Assembly: GCA_964530115.1 (NCBI GenBank)
Contig: CAZGYD010000192.1
Location: forward strand, 1 to 64,000
Direction of reading: 5' to 3'
From: Fen-999 sp964530115
GTDB lineage: Bacteria; Pseudomonadota; Gammaproteobacteria; Burkholderiales; Rhodocyclaceae
Length of the DNA stretch: 64,000 nucleotides
Below the pieces are notes generated by a model. It did not search any database. It was not told where the DNA came from and saw only the letters and a list, made by a program, of their open reading frames with translations. The position numbers were made by a program, and so were the translations under genes. How positions within the stretch are numbered: position 1 is the stretch's first letter; every line of letters starts with the position of its first letter. Of the stretch, positions 33,173 to 41,570 are shown in pieces.

Positions 33173-34285
33173 TCAGATGATTTCCAGCTCGGCCCGCAAT
33201 GCGCCGGCGGTCTTCATCGCCTGGAGGATGGCGATCAGGTCCTGCGGATTGGCGCCGATGGCATTGAGCGCCTTGACCACGTCGGCGAGCTTCGCGCCCG
33301 CCTTCACCGTCGCCAGGCCGCCGCCTTCCTGCTTGATCTCGATCTGCGTGCTTGGCGTGACCACGGTCTGCCCGCGGGAGAACGGCGCCGGCTGGCTCAC
33401 CGCGCTCTCGGTGGTCACCGCGACCGAGAGATTGCCGTGGGCGACGGCGCAGTTTTCGATCGTCACCATCTGATTCATCACCACCGAGCCGGTGCGCGAA
33501 TTGACGATCACCTTTGCCGGCACCTGGGCCGGCATCACCTCGAGGTCGCCGATCCGGCCGAGGAAGGCGACCCGCTGGTTCGGATCTTCGGGCGCGCGGA
33601 CGCGGATCCGCCGCGCATCGAGGGCGACGGCGACGCCCGGCTGGTCGCGATTGATGGCGTCGACGACACGCTGGACGGTGGCGAAATCCGTGGTGTTGAG
33701 CTCGTAATGGACATAGGCGCCCTCGCCTACCGGCGTCGGCACCTCGCGCTCGACGGTGGCGCCGCCGGCGATGCGGCCGACCGCGAGATGGTTGATCGTC
33801 GTCTTCGCGCCGGGGCCGGAGGCCCCCGCACCGACGACGACGACGTTGCCCTGGGCCATCGCGTAGATCTGACCGTCGGCACCCTTGAGCGGCGTCAGGA
33901 CCAGGGTGCCGCCGCGCAGCGACTTGGCGTTGCCGATCGAGGAGACGGTGACGTCGATCTGCTGGCCCGGACGGGCAAACGGTGGCAGGGTCGCCGTGAC
34001 CATCACCGCGGCGACGTTCTTGAGCTGGAGGCTGGTGCCGGGCGGCAGATTGGTGCCCATGTTCGAGAGCATGTTGATGATGCTCTGGACGGTGAAGGGC
34101 GTCTGCGTCGTCTGGTCGCCCGAGCCGTCGAGGCCGACCACGAGTCCGTAGCCGACCAGCTGGTTGTTGCGCACGCCGGAAATCGAGGCAATGTCCTTGA
34201 TGCGCTCGGCGCGCGCCGCATCGGCGATCAGGAGCGCGGCGAAGAGCCACATCACCGCGACGACGAGTTTCTGGGTTCGGCTCAT
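33173..34285 (-). CDS. flgI: Flagellar P-ring protein
   Basis: A 370-residue periplasmic ring protein with a cleavable signal peptide (VVAVMWLFAALLIADAARA), then the FlgI hallmarks RIKDIASISGVRNNQLVGYGLVVGLDGSGD, NMLSNMGTNLP, NVAAVMVTATLPPFARPGQQIDVTVSSIGNAKSLRGGTLVLTPLKGADG-type strands. The length is normal (E. coli 365). Nine bp separate it from flgH. The stop abuts the MITE-like element. Confidence 0.96.
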   Translation of the reverse strand: MSRTQKLVVAVMWLFAALLIADAARAERIKDIASISGVRNNQLVGYGLVVGLDGSGDQTTQTPFTVQSIINMLSNMGTNLPPGTSLQLKNVAAVMVTATLPPFARPGQQIDVTVSSIGNAKSLRGGTLVLTPLKGADGQIYAMAQGNVVVVGAGASGPGAKTTINHLAVGRIAGGATVEREVPTPVGEGAYVHYELNTTDFATVQRVVDAINRDQPGVAVALDARRIRVRAPEDPNQRVAFLGRIGDLEVMPAQVPAKVIVNSRTGSVVMNQMVTIENCAVAHGNLSVAVTTESAVSQPAPFSRGQTVVTPSTQIEIKQEGGGLATVKAGAKLADVVKALNAIGANPQDLIAILQAMKTAGALRAELEII

Positions 34286-34293
34286 GGGGAATC

Positions 34294-34956
34294 CTAGAAG
34301 GGCAATACCGAGAGGAAGACGCGCGACAGCCAGCCCATGACCTGCGCCGAGTCGAGGAAGCCGTTGGCCTTGAACTCCATGCGTGCGTCGGCGACCTGGG
34401 TGGACTGCACGGTGTTCGCGCCGGTGATGGTGTTGGGATTGACCACGCCCGAGAAGCGGACGAACTCCTCGCCCTCCTTGAGGCCGATCTGCTTCTCGCC
34501 GGAAACGAGCAGGTTGCCGTTGGGCAACACCTCGATCACGGTCACCGTGATGGTGCTGAGGAAGTCGTTGGCCGAGGTGTTTTCGCCCTTGCCGCCGAAC
34601 TTGTTGCCGCTGTCGACGCCGACGGTCATGCCCTGCACGCTCTTGAACGGCAGTCCGACGATGGTCGGCACCGAGACGTCGACGCTTTGGCTGCGCTCGG
34701 CCTTGGTGTCGGACTTCTTCGAGGCCTGGGTCTTCTCGACGATGTTGATGGTCAGCGTGTCGCCGACGAAGCGGGCGCGGCGGTCCTCGAACAGCGGCCG
34801 GCTGTTGGCGACGTTGTAGATGGCGCCGTTGGTTGCGGCCGGCGCCGGCCTCGGCTCGGGGCGGACCGACATCGGCTGGTGCACGGCGGTCGCCGGCACG
34901 GTGCTGACGCAGCCGGCAAGGACGACGGCGGCGATGGCGGCGAGTGCGGTTCTCAT
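34294..34956 (-). CDS. flgH: Flagellar L-ring lipoprotein
   Basis: A 220-residue outer-membrane ring protein. Its lipobox VVLAGC (Cys about 16) follows a short signal, and the mature part has RPLFEDRRARFVGDTLTINIVEKTQASKKSDTK and NGNLLVSGEKQIGLKEGEEFVRFSGVVNP. I chose ATG 34956 because it places the charged n-region directly before the hydrophobic core; GTG 34971, overlapping the flgG stop, is an alternative. Confidence 0.95.
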   Translation of the reverse strand: MRTALAAIAAVVLAGCVSTVPATAVHQPMSVRPEPRPAPAATNGAIYNVANSRPLFEDRRARFVGDTLTINIVEKTQASKKSDTKAERSQSVDVSVPTIVGLPFKSVQGMTVGVDSGNKFGGKGENTSANDFLSTITVTVIEVLPNGNLLVSGEKQIGLKEGEEFVRFSGVVNPNTITGANTVQSTQVADARMEFKANGFLDSAQVMGWLSRVFLSVLPF

Positions 34957-34967
34957 GGCATTTGCGC

Positions 34968-35750
34968 TCACAGTTGGGTCAGCCGGCCGAGCATGTTGTC
35001 GGAGGTCTGGATCGCCTTCGAGTTGAGTTCGTAGGCGCGCTGGGTCTGGATCATCGCCACCAGCTCCTCGGCGACGTTCACGTTCGAGGTCTCCAGATAG
35101 CCCTGGTTGATCAGGCCGGCGCCGTTGGTGCCGGGCGTGTTGGGGGTCGGCGTGCCGGACGAGGCGGTCTCGACGTAGAGGTTCTCGCCGACGCTCTGCA
35201 GGCCGCCGACGTTGACGAAGGTAGCGAGCTGGATGTTGCCGATCTGCGTCGGCGCAGTGCTGCCGGCGGTGAGCACCGAGACGACGCCGTCGCGGCTGAT
35301 GGTCACCGAGGTGGCGTTGGCCGGGATGGTGATCGCCGGCGACAGTGGATAGCCGCTCGAGGTGACGATCTGGCCGGTGCTGTCCTTCTGGAAGGCGCCA
35401 TCGCGCGTGTAGGCGAGGGTGCCATCGGGCATCTGCACCTGGAAGAAGCCCTGGCCGCTGATGGCCATGTCGAGCCCGTTCTCGGTCTTCTGCAGGCTGC
35501 CCTGGGTGAAGATGTGCTCGGTCGACACCGGTCGCACGCCGGTGCCGAGCATGAGCCCGGAAGGAATCGTCGTCTGCTGCGAGGAGGCCGCGCCCGGCTG
35601 GCGCAGCGTCTGGTAGAGCAGGTCCTCGAAGACCGCGCGCGAGCGCTTGAAGCCGTTGGTGCTGACGTTGGCCAGATTGTTGGCGATGACGTCGAGCTGG
35701 GTCTGCTGGGCGTCGAGGCCGGTCTTGGCAATCCAGAGGGAACGGATCAT
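34968..35750 (-). CDS. flgG: Distal rod protein
   Basis: A 260-residue axial protein (E. coli 260). N-terminus MIRSLWIAKTGLDAQQTQLDVIANNLANVSTNGFKRSRA and C-terminus NVNVAEELVAMIQTQRAYELNSKAIQTSDNML are diagnostic. It lies 11 bp after flgF. Confidence 0.97.
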   Translation of the reverse strand: MIRSLWIAKTGLDAQQTQLDVIANNLANVSTNGFKRSRAVFEDLLYQTLRQPGAASSQQTTIPSGLMLGTGVRPVSTEHIFTQGSLQKTENGLDMAISGQGFFQVQMPDGTLAYTRDGAFQKDSTGQIVTSSGYPLSPAITIPANATSVTISRDGVVSVLTAGSTAPTQIGNIQLATFVNVGGLQSVGENLYVETASSGTPTPNTPGTNGAGLINQGYLETSNVNVAEELVAMIQTQRAYELNSKAIQTSDNMLGRLTQL

Positions 35751-35761
35751 GGCATGGCTTC

Positions 35762-36514
35762 CTAGCGGGCGGAGATCACCTGGGTCGCGGCGCGGTCGTT
35801 GGCATCCGCGTTCTGCATCATCTTCATCTGCATTTCGAACTGGCGGGCGAGCGAGATCATCGTCACCATCTCGGCGACCGGGTTGACGTTGCTGCCTTCG
35901 AGATAGCCGCCGGCGAGCCTGACCTTCTCGTCGGCCGGCGCGGCCTCGCCGCCACGCAGGCGGAACAGGCCGTCGGCACCGCGCACCAGCTCCGCCTCGT
36001 CGGGATTGACCAGCTTGATGCGGCCGATGTTGTTCACGGTGTTCTGCGCGCCGGTTTCCGGGATCACCGAGACCGTGCCGTCGCTGCCGATCGAGATCTT
36101 GACGTCGGGCGGCACGGTGATCGGGCCGCCGTCGCCCTGCACCGGGATGCCGTTGCGGGTCTGGATGACGCCATTGACCGACATCTCGAGGCTGCCGTTG
36201 CGCGTGTAGGCCTCCGTGCCGTCGGGCATGGCCAGCGCGATCCAGCCGCGACCCTCGACGGCGACGTCGAGCGTGCGTCCCGTGTGCTGCATCGGCCCCG
36301 GCTCGAAATTGGTGTGCGTGCTGGCATCGACGGTGAAGGCGCGCGTCGGCAGCGGCGTCGGGACATTCGCCGAGCGCACCGGCACCGCGCGCAGGCGGTG
36401 CTCCTCGGCGCGGTAGCCGGTCGTCGTCGCATTGGCCAGATTGTGGGCGACGGCGGCCTGGCGGCCCATCGTCTGGGCCGCGCCGGTCATCGCCGTGTAG
36501 ATCAGTCTGTCCAT
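35762..36514 (-). CDS. flgF: Proximal rod protein FlgF
   Basis: A 250-residue rod protein with N-terminus MDRLIYTAMTGAAQTMGRQAAVAHNLANATTTGYRAEEH and C-terminus GSNVNPVAEMVTMISLARQFEMQMKMMQNADAND. The usual flgF position between flgE and flgG is kept. A dispersed repeat lies directly upstream of its ATG, where the ribosome site would be; the SD-like sequence is weak. Confidence 0.96.
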   Translation of the reverse strand: MDRLIYTAMTGAAQTMGRQAAVAHNLANATTTGYRAEEHRLRAVPVRSANVPTPLPTRAFTVDASTHTNFEPGPMQHTGRTLDVAVEGRGWIALAMPDGTEAYTRNGSLEMSVNGVIQTRNGIPVQGDGGPITVPPDVKISIGSDGTVSVIPETGAQNTVNNIGRIKLVNPDEAELVRGADGLFRLRGGEAAPADEKVRLAGGYLEGSNVNPVAEMVTMISLARQFEMQMKMMQNADANDRAATQVISAR

Positions 36515-36515
36515 G

Positions 36516-36543
36516 CTGGCGTGTTACGACGGCTGAGTTTCGC
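36516..36543 (+). repeat. Dispersed 28-bp repeat, copy 7 (flgE-flgF gap)
   Basis: CTGGCGTGTTACGACGGCTG then AGTTTCGC, filling nearly the whole 34-bp gap between flgE and flgF and beginning two bases before the flgF ATG. On the mRNA strand the segment next to the ATG reads CACGCCAG, with no AG-rich ribosome site. Confidence 0.78.
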
Positions 36544-36548
36544 GGTCA

Positions 36549-37835
36549 TCAGCGCATGTTCACCAGGGTCTGGAGGATCTGGTCCTGCGTCTTGATGGTC
36601 TGGGCGTTGGCCTGATAGACGCGCTGCTGGGTGATCATCGCCACCAGTTCCGCCGTCAGGTCGACGTTGGAATCTTCGAGCGCGGATGACTGGATCGGGC
36701 CGTACTGGCCGCTCGAGCCGGGCGCGCCGACCATCACCGGGCCGGAGTCCGAGGTCGCCGCCCAGGTGTTGTCACCGAGCGGTTGCAGGCCCTGCGGATT
36801 GCGGAAGGCCGCGAGCACGACCTGGCCGAGGTTGCGCGTCTGGCCGTTGGTATAGCGGCCGAGGATGATGCCGTCGGTGCCGACGCTGAATCCGGCGAGC
36901 TTGCCGGAAGCGAAGCCGTCCTGGGCGAGCGAATTCACCGAGAAGACCGCGCCGTACTGCGTCGAGCCGGTGAAATCGACAGGGAAGCTCATCGCGTTGA
37001 CGCCGCCGGCGTAACCGAGCTGCGCGGCGGTGATCGCCTGCGTCGGCATGCCGCCCGAGGCGATCGAGCCGTCGGGATTGAAGACGAGCGTGGTGATGTT
37101 GCCGAGATCGGTGAGCGGCGTGGATGCGCCCGCCGGGTTGGTCACCGTGGCATAGACGTCCCAGGTGTTGACCGCCGGCGAGGGCTGCTTGACGAAGTAC
37201 ATCGTGTAGATGTGCGGGTTGCCGAGGCTGTCGTAGATCGTCACCGCGGTCGACTTGTTGTAGGTCTGGGCGTTGAGGCGGTCGAAGGGCGCCATGGCCG
37301 GCGCCGCCTCGCGCGCGTCGAGGTTGAGGTTGGCCTGGATGCCGGTGCCCGCGGTGCTGGTGCCGGTGGCCTGGGGCATGGCGTCGGAACTCATCTGCGG
37401 GTCGAAGAGCCGGAGCGCCGTGGCCGGCGGGTTGATGATGCCATTGGGATCGGCGGCATAGCCCATCAGCCGCTGGCCCTTGGCATTGACGATGTAGCCG
37501 TCCTTGTCGACCTGCATCTGGCCGTTGCGGCTGTAGAGCACGTCGCCGGTGGCGTTCTGCACCTGGAAGAAACCACCGCCGTTGATCGCCAGGTCGAGCG
37601 GGTTGTTGGTCACCGAGATGTTGCCCTGGGTGAATTGCTGCAGCACCGCCGACATCTTGGTGCCGAGGCCGATCGGCGAAGTGCCGGCGCCGGCCAGCGA
37701 GGCGGCGAAGACGTCGGCGAACTGCGCCGTCGAGGCCTTGTAGCCGACGGTACCGGAGTTGGCGATGTTGTTGCCGATGGTGTCGAGCGCCTTGGCGGAG
37801 GCGTTGAGGCCGCTCAAGCCCTGTTGAAAACTCAT
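36549..37835 (-). CDS. flgE: Flagellar hook protein
   Basis: A 428-residue hook subunit: N-terminus MSFQQGLSGLNASAKALDTIGNNIANSGTVGYKAS, C-terminus ALEDSNVDLTAELVAMITQQRVYQANAQTIKTQDQILQTLVNMR. The length lies within the FlgE range (400-450). FlgD caps it during assembly; the two FliK-type proteins in the window would set its length. Confidence 0.97.
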   Translation of the reverse strand: MSFQQGLSGLNASAKALDTIGNNIANSGTVGYKASTAQFADVFAASLAGAGTSPIGLGTKMSAVLQQFTQGNISVTNNPLDLAINGGGFFQVQNATGDVLYSRNGQMQVDKDGYIVNAKGQRLMGYAADPNGIINPPATALRLFDPQMSSDAMPQATGTSTAGTGIQANLNLDAREAAPAMAPFDRLNAQTYNKSTAVTIYDSLGNPHIYTMYFVKQPSPAVNTWDVYATVTNPAGASTPLTDLGNITTLVFNPDGSIASGGMPTQAITAAQLGYAGGVNAMSFPVDFTGSTQYGAVFSVNSLAQDGFASGKLAGFSVGTDGIILGRYTNGQTRNLGQVVLAAFRNPQGLQPLGDNTWAATSDSGPVMVGAPGSSGQYGPIQSSALEDSNVDLTAELVAMITQQRVYQANAQTIKTQDQILQTLVNMR

Positions 37836-37847
37836 GATGCTCTCCCG

Positions 37848-38528
37848 TCAGAGAATCTGTTTCACGTGGTCGAGGATGAAGGTGCCGAGACTGCCGACGT
37901 CGAGCGAATAGCCCGCACCGTCACGGATCACGCTGCGTACCCGGCCGAGGTTGAGCGCCGTCGCCTCGACCGTTTCCTTGTCGCGCGTGGCGCTCACCGA
38001 AATGCTGTAGGCGCCGTCCGCCGCTTGCTCGCCGCTGTCGGTCTGGCCGTTCCAGACGAAGTTGTGGATGCCGGCATCGAGCGCGCCGAGCGACAGCGTG
38101 CGCAGCACGAGGCCGTGGCCGTCGCGGATGGTCACGGTGACCTGGTCCGCCGGCGCGCCCAGCTCGACGCCGCCGATGGCGTTGCCGTCGCTGAGCGCGA
38201 GCGCGTTGCCCGGCACGAGGACGCCACGGCCGACCAGGCTTGCCGCAAGCGTCGTCTGGCTGTCCTGGCTCGCCTGGAGCAGCACCTGCAGCGTCGCGTT
38301 GAGCTTTTCGATGCCGCTCACGGTGCTGATCTGCGCCAGCTGCGAGGTCATCTGCGCGTTGTCGAGCGGATTGAGCGGATCCTGGTTCTTGAGCTGCGTC
38401 GTCAGGAGCTTGAGGAAGCGGCTCTCGGCCTCGGACATGGAGCTCGTCGCCGTCTCCTTGCGGTTGTTGATGGCGTCGAGAACGGCTTGCAGCGAAGCGT
38501 TGAGCGTCACGGAACCGGTGGCGGCCAT
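37848..38528 (-). CDS. flgD: Hook capping protein FlgD
   Basis: A 226-residue scaffold for hook assembly. The conserved N-terminal part (RFLKLLTTQLKNQDPLNPLDNAQMTSQLAQISTVSGIEKLN) is present, followed by FlgD Ig-like/Tudor regions (VTVTIRDGHGLVLRTLSLGALDAGIHNFVWNGQTDSG). It lies 12 bp from flgE and flgC. Confidence 0.96.
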   Translation of the reverse strand: MAATGSVTLNASLQAVLDAINNRKETATSSMSEAESRFLKLLTTQLKNQDPLNPLDNAQMTSQLAQISTVSGIEKLNATLQVLLQASQDSQTTLAASLVGRGVLVPGNALALSDGNAIGGVELGAPADQVTVTIRDGHGLVLRTLSLGALDAGIHNFVWNGQTDSGEQAADGAYSISVSATRDKETVEATALNLGRVRSVIRDGAGYSLDVGSLGTFILDHVKQIL

Positions 38529-38539
38529 GAGCGATCCCC

Positions 38540-38944
38540 TTACTGAGCAATGGCGAGCGTCCTGAGCAGCAGCGACTTGGTCGTGCTCATGACCTCGGCG
38601 TTGGTCTGATAGGCGCGCGATGCGGAGATCATGTTGGTCATCTCCTCGACGACATTGACGTTCGGCATCTCGACGTAGCCCTGCTCGTTGGCCGCGGGAT
38701 TCTTCGGGTCGTACACCATGCGCCCGGGCGCGGCGCTCTCGACCACGCCCGCAACGCGCACGCCGACGCTGCCTTCCGGCGTGATGGGCATGGCCTGGAA
38801 GACGACCTGACGGGACCGATACGGCCGGCCGTCGGGCCCGGCGACGCTATCGGCATTGGCGAGGTTGCTCGCCGTGGCGTTGAGGCGCGCCGACTGCGCG
38901 GTCAGCGCCGAACCGGCGATGCTCATGATGTTGAAGAGGCTCAT
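38540..38944 (-). CDS. flgC: Proximal rod protein FlgC
   Basis: A 134-residue rod protein (E. coli 134): MSLFNIMSIAGSALTAQSARLNATASNLANADS at the start and VEMPNVNVVEEMTNMISASRAYQTNAEVMSTTKSLLLRTL at the end. Confidence 0.97.
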   Translation of the reverse strand: MSLFNIMSIAGSALTAQSARLNATASNLANADSVAGPDGRPYRSRQVVFQAMPITPEGSVGVRVAGVVESAAPGRMVYDPKNPAANEQGYVEMPNVNVVEEMTNMISASRAYQTNAEVMSTTKSLLLRTLAIAQ

Positions 38945-38973
38945 TCGACGATCCTTTCAGCCGCAGGTCCGGC

Positions 38974-39390
38974 TCACTGTCCCTGGATGGCCATCTGCAG
39001 GCCCTCGAAGCGCTTCTTCAGGAACGTCAGCGTCGCTTCGAGCTGGATGGCGTTCTCGGCGAAGGCCGCGCGCTCGACGTCCATGTTCACCGTGTTGCCG
39101 TCGACGGCGGCCTGGAATTCGGTCCGGTAGAGGAGTTCCGTGCCTGCGGGCGCATTGGCGAAGGGCTGACCCTGACGGCCATCGAGGTGGCGCGGCGAAG
39201 TACGGGCCATGGCGAAGCTGCCGCGCGCCGAAGTCGCGGCCGCGAGCGCGGCCTTGAAATCGAAGTCGCGCGCCTTGTAGTTCGGCGTATCGGCGTTGGC
39301 GATGTTCGAGGCCAGCACCTCCTGACGGTACGCCCGCAGGTTGGCGGCGTTGCGGAGTGTGCCCAGTTGCTGGTCGATGCGGTCGATCAT
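38974..39390 (-). CDS. flgB: Proximal rod protein FlgB
   Basis: A 138-residue rod protein (E. coli 138). ATG 39390 (MIDRIDQQLG) follows AGAG; the longer frame to 39432 would overlap the promoter and is not used. The RAYRQEVLASNIANADTPNYKARDFDF stretch is diagnostic. It is the first gene of flgBCDEFGHIJ. Confidence 0.96.
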   Translation of the reverse strand: MIDRIDQQLGTLRNAANLRAYRQEVLASNIANADTPNYKARDFDFKAALAAATSARGSFAMARTSPRHLDGRQGQPFANAPAGTELLYRTEFQAAVDGNTVNMDVERAAFAENAIQLEATLTFLKKRFEGLQMAIQGQ

Positions 39391-39424
39391 GATCGGTCTC
39401 TTCGGTTCGCTCCAGCGCAGACGT

Positions 39425-39440
39425 TGCACCAACCGTGCCA
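39425..39440 (-). promoter_or_regulatory. Sigma-54 promoter of the flgB operon
   Basis: The minus strand reads TGGCACG-GTTG-GTGCA: a perfect -24, one mismatch (G for T) in the -12 and correct spacing. The start point should be near 39413, 23 bp before the flgB ATG. Confidence 0.8.
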
Positions 39441-39452
39441 GTCCCGGACTTT

Positions 39453-39480
39453 GCGAAACTCAGCCGTGGTAATGCGCCGG
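39453..39480 (-). repeat. Dispersed 28-bp repeat, copy 8 (flgB-flgA gap)
   Basis: The minus strand reads CCGGCGCATTACCACGGCTG then AGTTTCGC. It lies between the flgB promoter and the candidate operator, 13 bp upstream of the -24 element. Confidence 0.75.
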
Positions 39481-39513
39481 ATTGACCCGGAAAACCACCC
39501 CTGATCGACCGTT

Positions 39514-39550
39514 TTGCCGGCAACAGCCGGCGCCACGGCAATTCTTGCCG
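39514..39550. promoter_or_regulatory. Candidate FleR operators between flgB and flgA
   Basis: Two palindromes: TTGCCGGCAA (39514-39523) and CGGCAA-TTC-TTGCCG (39536-39550). They lie 75-110 bp upstream of the flgB -24 element, a usual enhancer distance, and 57 bp before the flgA ATG, so they could serve both divergent units. No good sigma-54 box was found for flgA. Confidence 0.68.
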
Positions 39551-39606
39551 TCACCGCGGCAGCGATGCGCTTGCCTCCCCGCCGACGGCCATGCTTCAAT
39601 GGCCGC

Positions 39607-40293
39607 ATGTTCCGGCGCGTCCTGCCCTCCACGATTGTCCTGATCGCCGCTGCGCTGCCGGTCGCCGCCCGGCAGGATCCCGAGCCCGTCCGACAGGCGG
39701 TCGAGCACTTCCTCGCGGCGCAGACGCAGGGGCTGGCGGGCGAAGTGAGCTACAGCGTCGGCAGTCTCGACACCAACAACCGGCTTGCGCCCTGCACCGC
39801 CTTCGACGTCTCCCTGCCGCCCGGTGCGCGCGCCTTCGGCCGCACCAGCGTGCAGGTCCGCTGCGTCGGCGAGCGCGGCTGGAGCGTTTTTCTCCCCGTG
39901 CACATCCGCGTCGTCGCCGATTATCTGGTCACGGCGCGGCCGCTCGCCCAAGGCCAGACCATCACCGCCGACACGATTTCGCGCCGCCGTGGCGACCTGG
40001 GCGATCTCCCGCCGGGCACGCTGACCGACGAGGCGCAGGCCCTCGGCCGCAGCGTGCGCCTGCCGGTCGCTGCGGGGCTACCGCTGCGCACCGACCTGCT
40101 TCGGCCGCCGCTGGTCGTGCAGCAGAACCAGACGGTCAAGATCGTATCTACCGGTCAAGGCTTCCAGGTCACCAACGAAGGCAAGGCGCTCAACGACGCC
40201 GCCGACGGCCAGCCGGTCCACGTCCGGCTCGGCTCGGGCCAGGTGGTGAGCGGCACCGCCCGGTCGGGTGGCGTCGTCGAAGTCAGTTTCTGA
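39607..40293 (+). CDS. flgA: P-ring assembly chaperone FlgA
   Basis: A 228-residue periplasmic protein with a signal peptide (VLPSTIVLIAAALPVAARQ) and a C-terminal SAF/ChapFlgA domain (VVADYLVTARPLAQGQTITADTISRRRGDLGDLP, LVVQQNQTVKIVSTGQGFQVTNEGKALNDAADGQPVHVRLGSGQVVSGTA in shorter conserved blocks). It helps FlgI form the P ring. It is divergent from flgB and cut off from flgM by a two-gene insertion. Confidence 0.94.
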   Translation: MFRRVLPSTIVLIAAALPVAARQDPEPVRQAVEHFLAAQTQGLAGEVSYSVGSLDTNNRLAPCTAFDVSLPPGARAFGRTSVQVRCVGERGWSVFLPVHIRVVADYLVTARPLAQGQTITADTISRRRGDLGDLPPGTLTDEAQALGRSVRLPVAAGLPLRTDLLRPPLVVQQNQTVKIVSTGQGFQVTNEGKALNDAADGQPVHVRLGSGQVVSGTARSGGVVEVSF

Positions 40294-40547
40294 AGAGTAC
40301 CGGCGAGCAGGGGAAATGGTGCTCGACTCGCTGCTGCCCCATGCAGCCCCGATCATGCTGCAGTCCGAAGATTGATCCGGGCCGGGTTGGGAACAGTGCA
40401 GCCGGGAATATCAAGAACGCGCGATCAGGTCCGTAATATTTTTGTGTGGAGAGTGAGACTCGGGAGAGAAGCCGACTTTTTTTCAAGAGTGCTTGGGCCA
40501 ACAGAGCCGGGATGACCCATTCGTTCGTCCGGGAAAGGAACACACCC
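40294..40547 (+). other. Gap between flgA and the binding-protein gene
   Basis: A 254-bp non-coding stretch with base use less GC-rich than the surroundings (e.g. CGTAATATTTTTGTGTGGAG near 40432). It may hold a vegetative promoter (a TAATAT-like -10 near 40434), but no convincing -35. No intrinsic terminator follows flgA. This is the left edge of the presumed insertion. Confidence 0.4.
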
Positions 40548-41570
40548 ATGTCAGCCATCCGATCGCGTCGCCTCGCCCTCGCCAGCCTTGCCATCGCGCC
40601 TTGGATGTTTTTCCCCTTGCGCGCCGTGACCCAAGGCCAGATTCAAGTGCGCATCAACATACCTGGCCCCGGCTCGCTACCCTTTTTACCGATTGAGCTG
40701 ATTCCGCTCATGGGGTTCGACGCCGAAATGGGTTTTCGCCAGATCACGCGCTACCAGCCGAGCGGTGTCGCCTCCTTTGAGGACATGCTGGCCGGCAATG
40801 CCGATCTCGCCGCGGGCGGGTTAAGCGTCTTGCCCAATCTCGCCGCCAAGGGCAAGGACATCGTCGCCATCTCGCCGCTCTCGTGCAAGTCGATGCACTT
40901 CGGCCTCGTCGTCCGCCGGGATCTCGCCGGCAAGATCAGAAAGCCTTCGGAGCTCGCCGGCAAGACGATTGGCATCTCGCTCGGCAGCGCAGCGAGCAAG
41001 ACCTATCCGCAACAAGTCTGCGAACTCTACCTCGCGCGGACAGGCGGGCTGTCGCCGAACCAGGTGCGCTGGCTTGGTGTGACCCAGAAATGGGAGCCGA
41101 TCGCCGGCGCACTCTCGACTGGGGCAGCCGACGCGGTATTCGTCGAAGAACCGTTCAAGAGCCGTCTCGTCCAGGAGAAACTGGGTATCATGCTCGCCGA
41201 TTTTGGCGACCCGCGCGTCGCCGAGTCGATCCCTGGTCCCGGCCACATACGTAGCATCGTCGCCACGCGACGCGTCTGGCTTGACGATGAGCGTATCGGC
41301 CAATGGGTACGTGCGCTGCGCCGTTGCCTGGTCTGGATGCGCGCGAGCCCCCCGGAGGAGATCGTCGCCCGCCTGCCCATCGAGGCGGCGGCGCGTCGCG
41401 AATACTCCGCAGTATTGCGTCGGCTGCCGGAAATGTTCAGCCCGACCGGGCGCTTTTCCGACCTTCTGATCGCCGCCACGGATGATTTCCTGCGCGCCGC
41501 CAGTGGCAATACTTTCACCGGCACGATCGCCAACTTGGTCGACGAGCGCTGGGCCGGACGAGACCGGTGA
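40548..41570 (+). CDS. NMT1/SsuA-type periplasmic substrate-binding protein
   Basis: A 340-residue protein with a secretion signal (RSRRLALASLAIAPWMFFPLRAV; a twin-arginine start, weak Tat candidate) and an ABC-type binding fold (NMT1/THI5 pattern): LPIELIPLMGFDAEMGF, FEDMLAGNADLAAGGLSVLPNLAAKGKDIVAISPL, ELAGKTIGISLGSAAS, GAADAVFVEEPFKSRL. ATG 40548 has AAGGA upstream. No permease or ATPase gene is nearby. Its stop overlaps a membrane GGDEF-EAL gene by 4 bp, so it more likely acts as a ligand receptor for that protein than as a transporter part. The ligand is unknown; the family often binds sulfonates, pyrimidine or thiamine precursors. Confidence 0.85.
   Translation: MSAIRSRRLALASLAIAPWMFFPLRAVTQGQIQVRINIPGPGSLPFLPIELIPLMGFDAEMGFRQITRYQPSGVASFEDMLAGNADLAAGGLSVLPNLAAKGKDIVAISPLSCKSMHFGLVVRRDLAGKIRKPSELAGKTIGISLGSAASKTYPQQVCELYLARTGGLSPNQVRWLGVTQKWEPIAGALSTGAADAVFVEEPFKSRLVQEKLGIMLADFGDPRVAESIPGPGHIRSIVATRRVWLDDERIGQWVRALRRCLVWMRASPPEEIVARLPIEAAARREYSAVLRRLPEMFSPTGRFSDLLIAATDDFLRAASGNTFTGTIANLVDERWAGRDR

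Noticed and set aside
39551..39606. Sigma-54 promoter for flgA (GGCAGCGATGCGCTTGC).
   Set aside because: The distance between GG and GC is three bases too long for a functional -24/-12 promoter.
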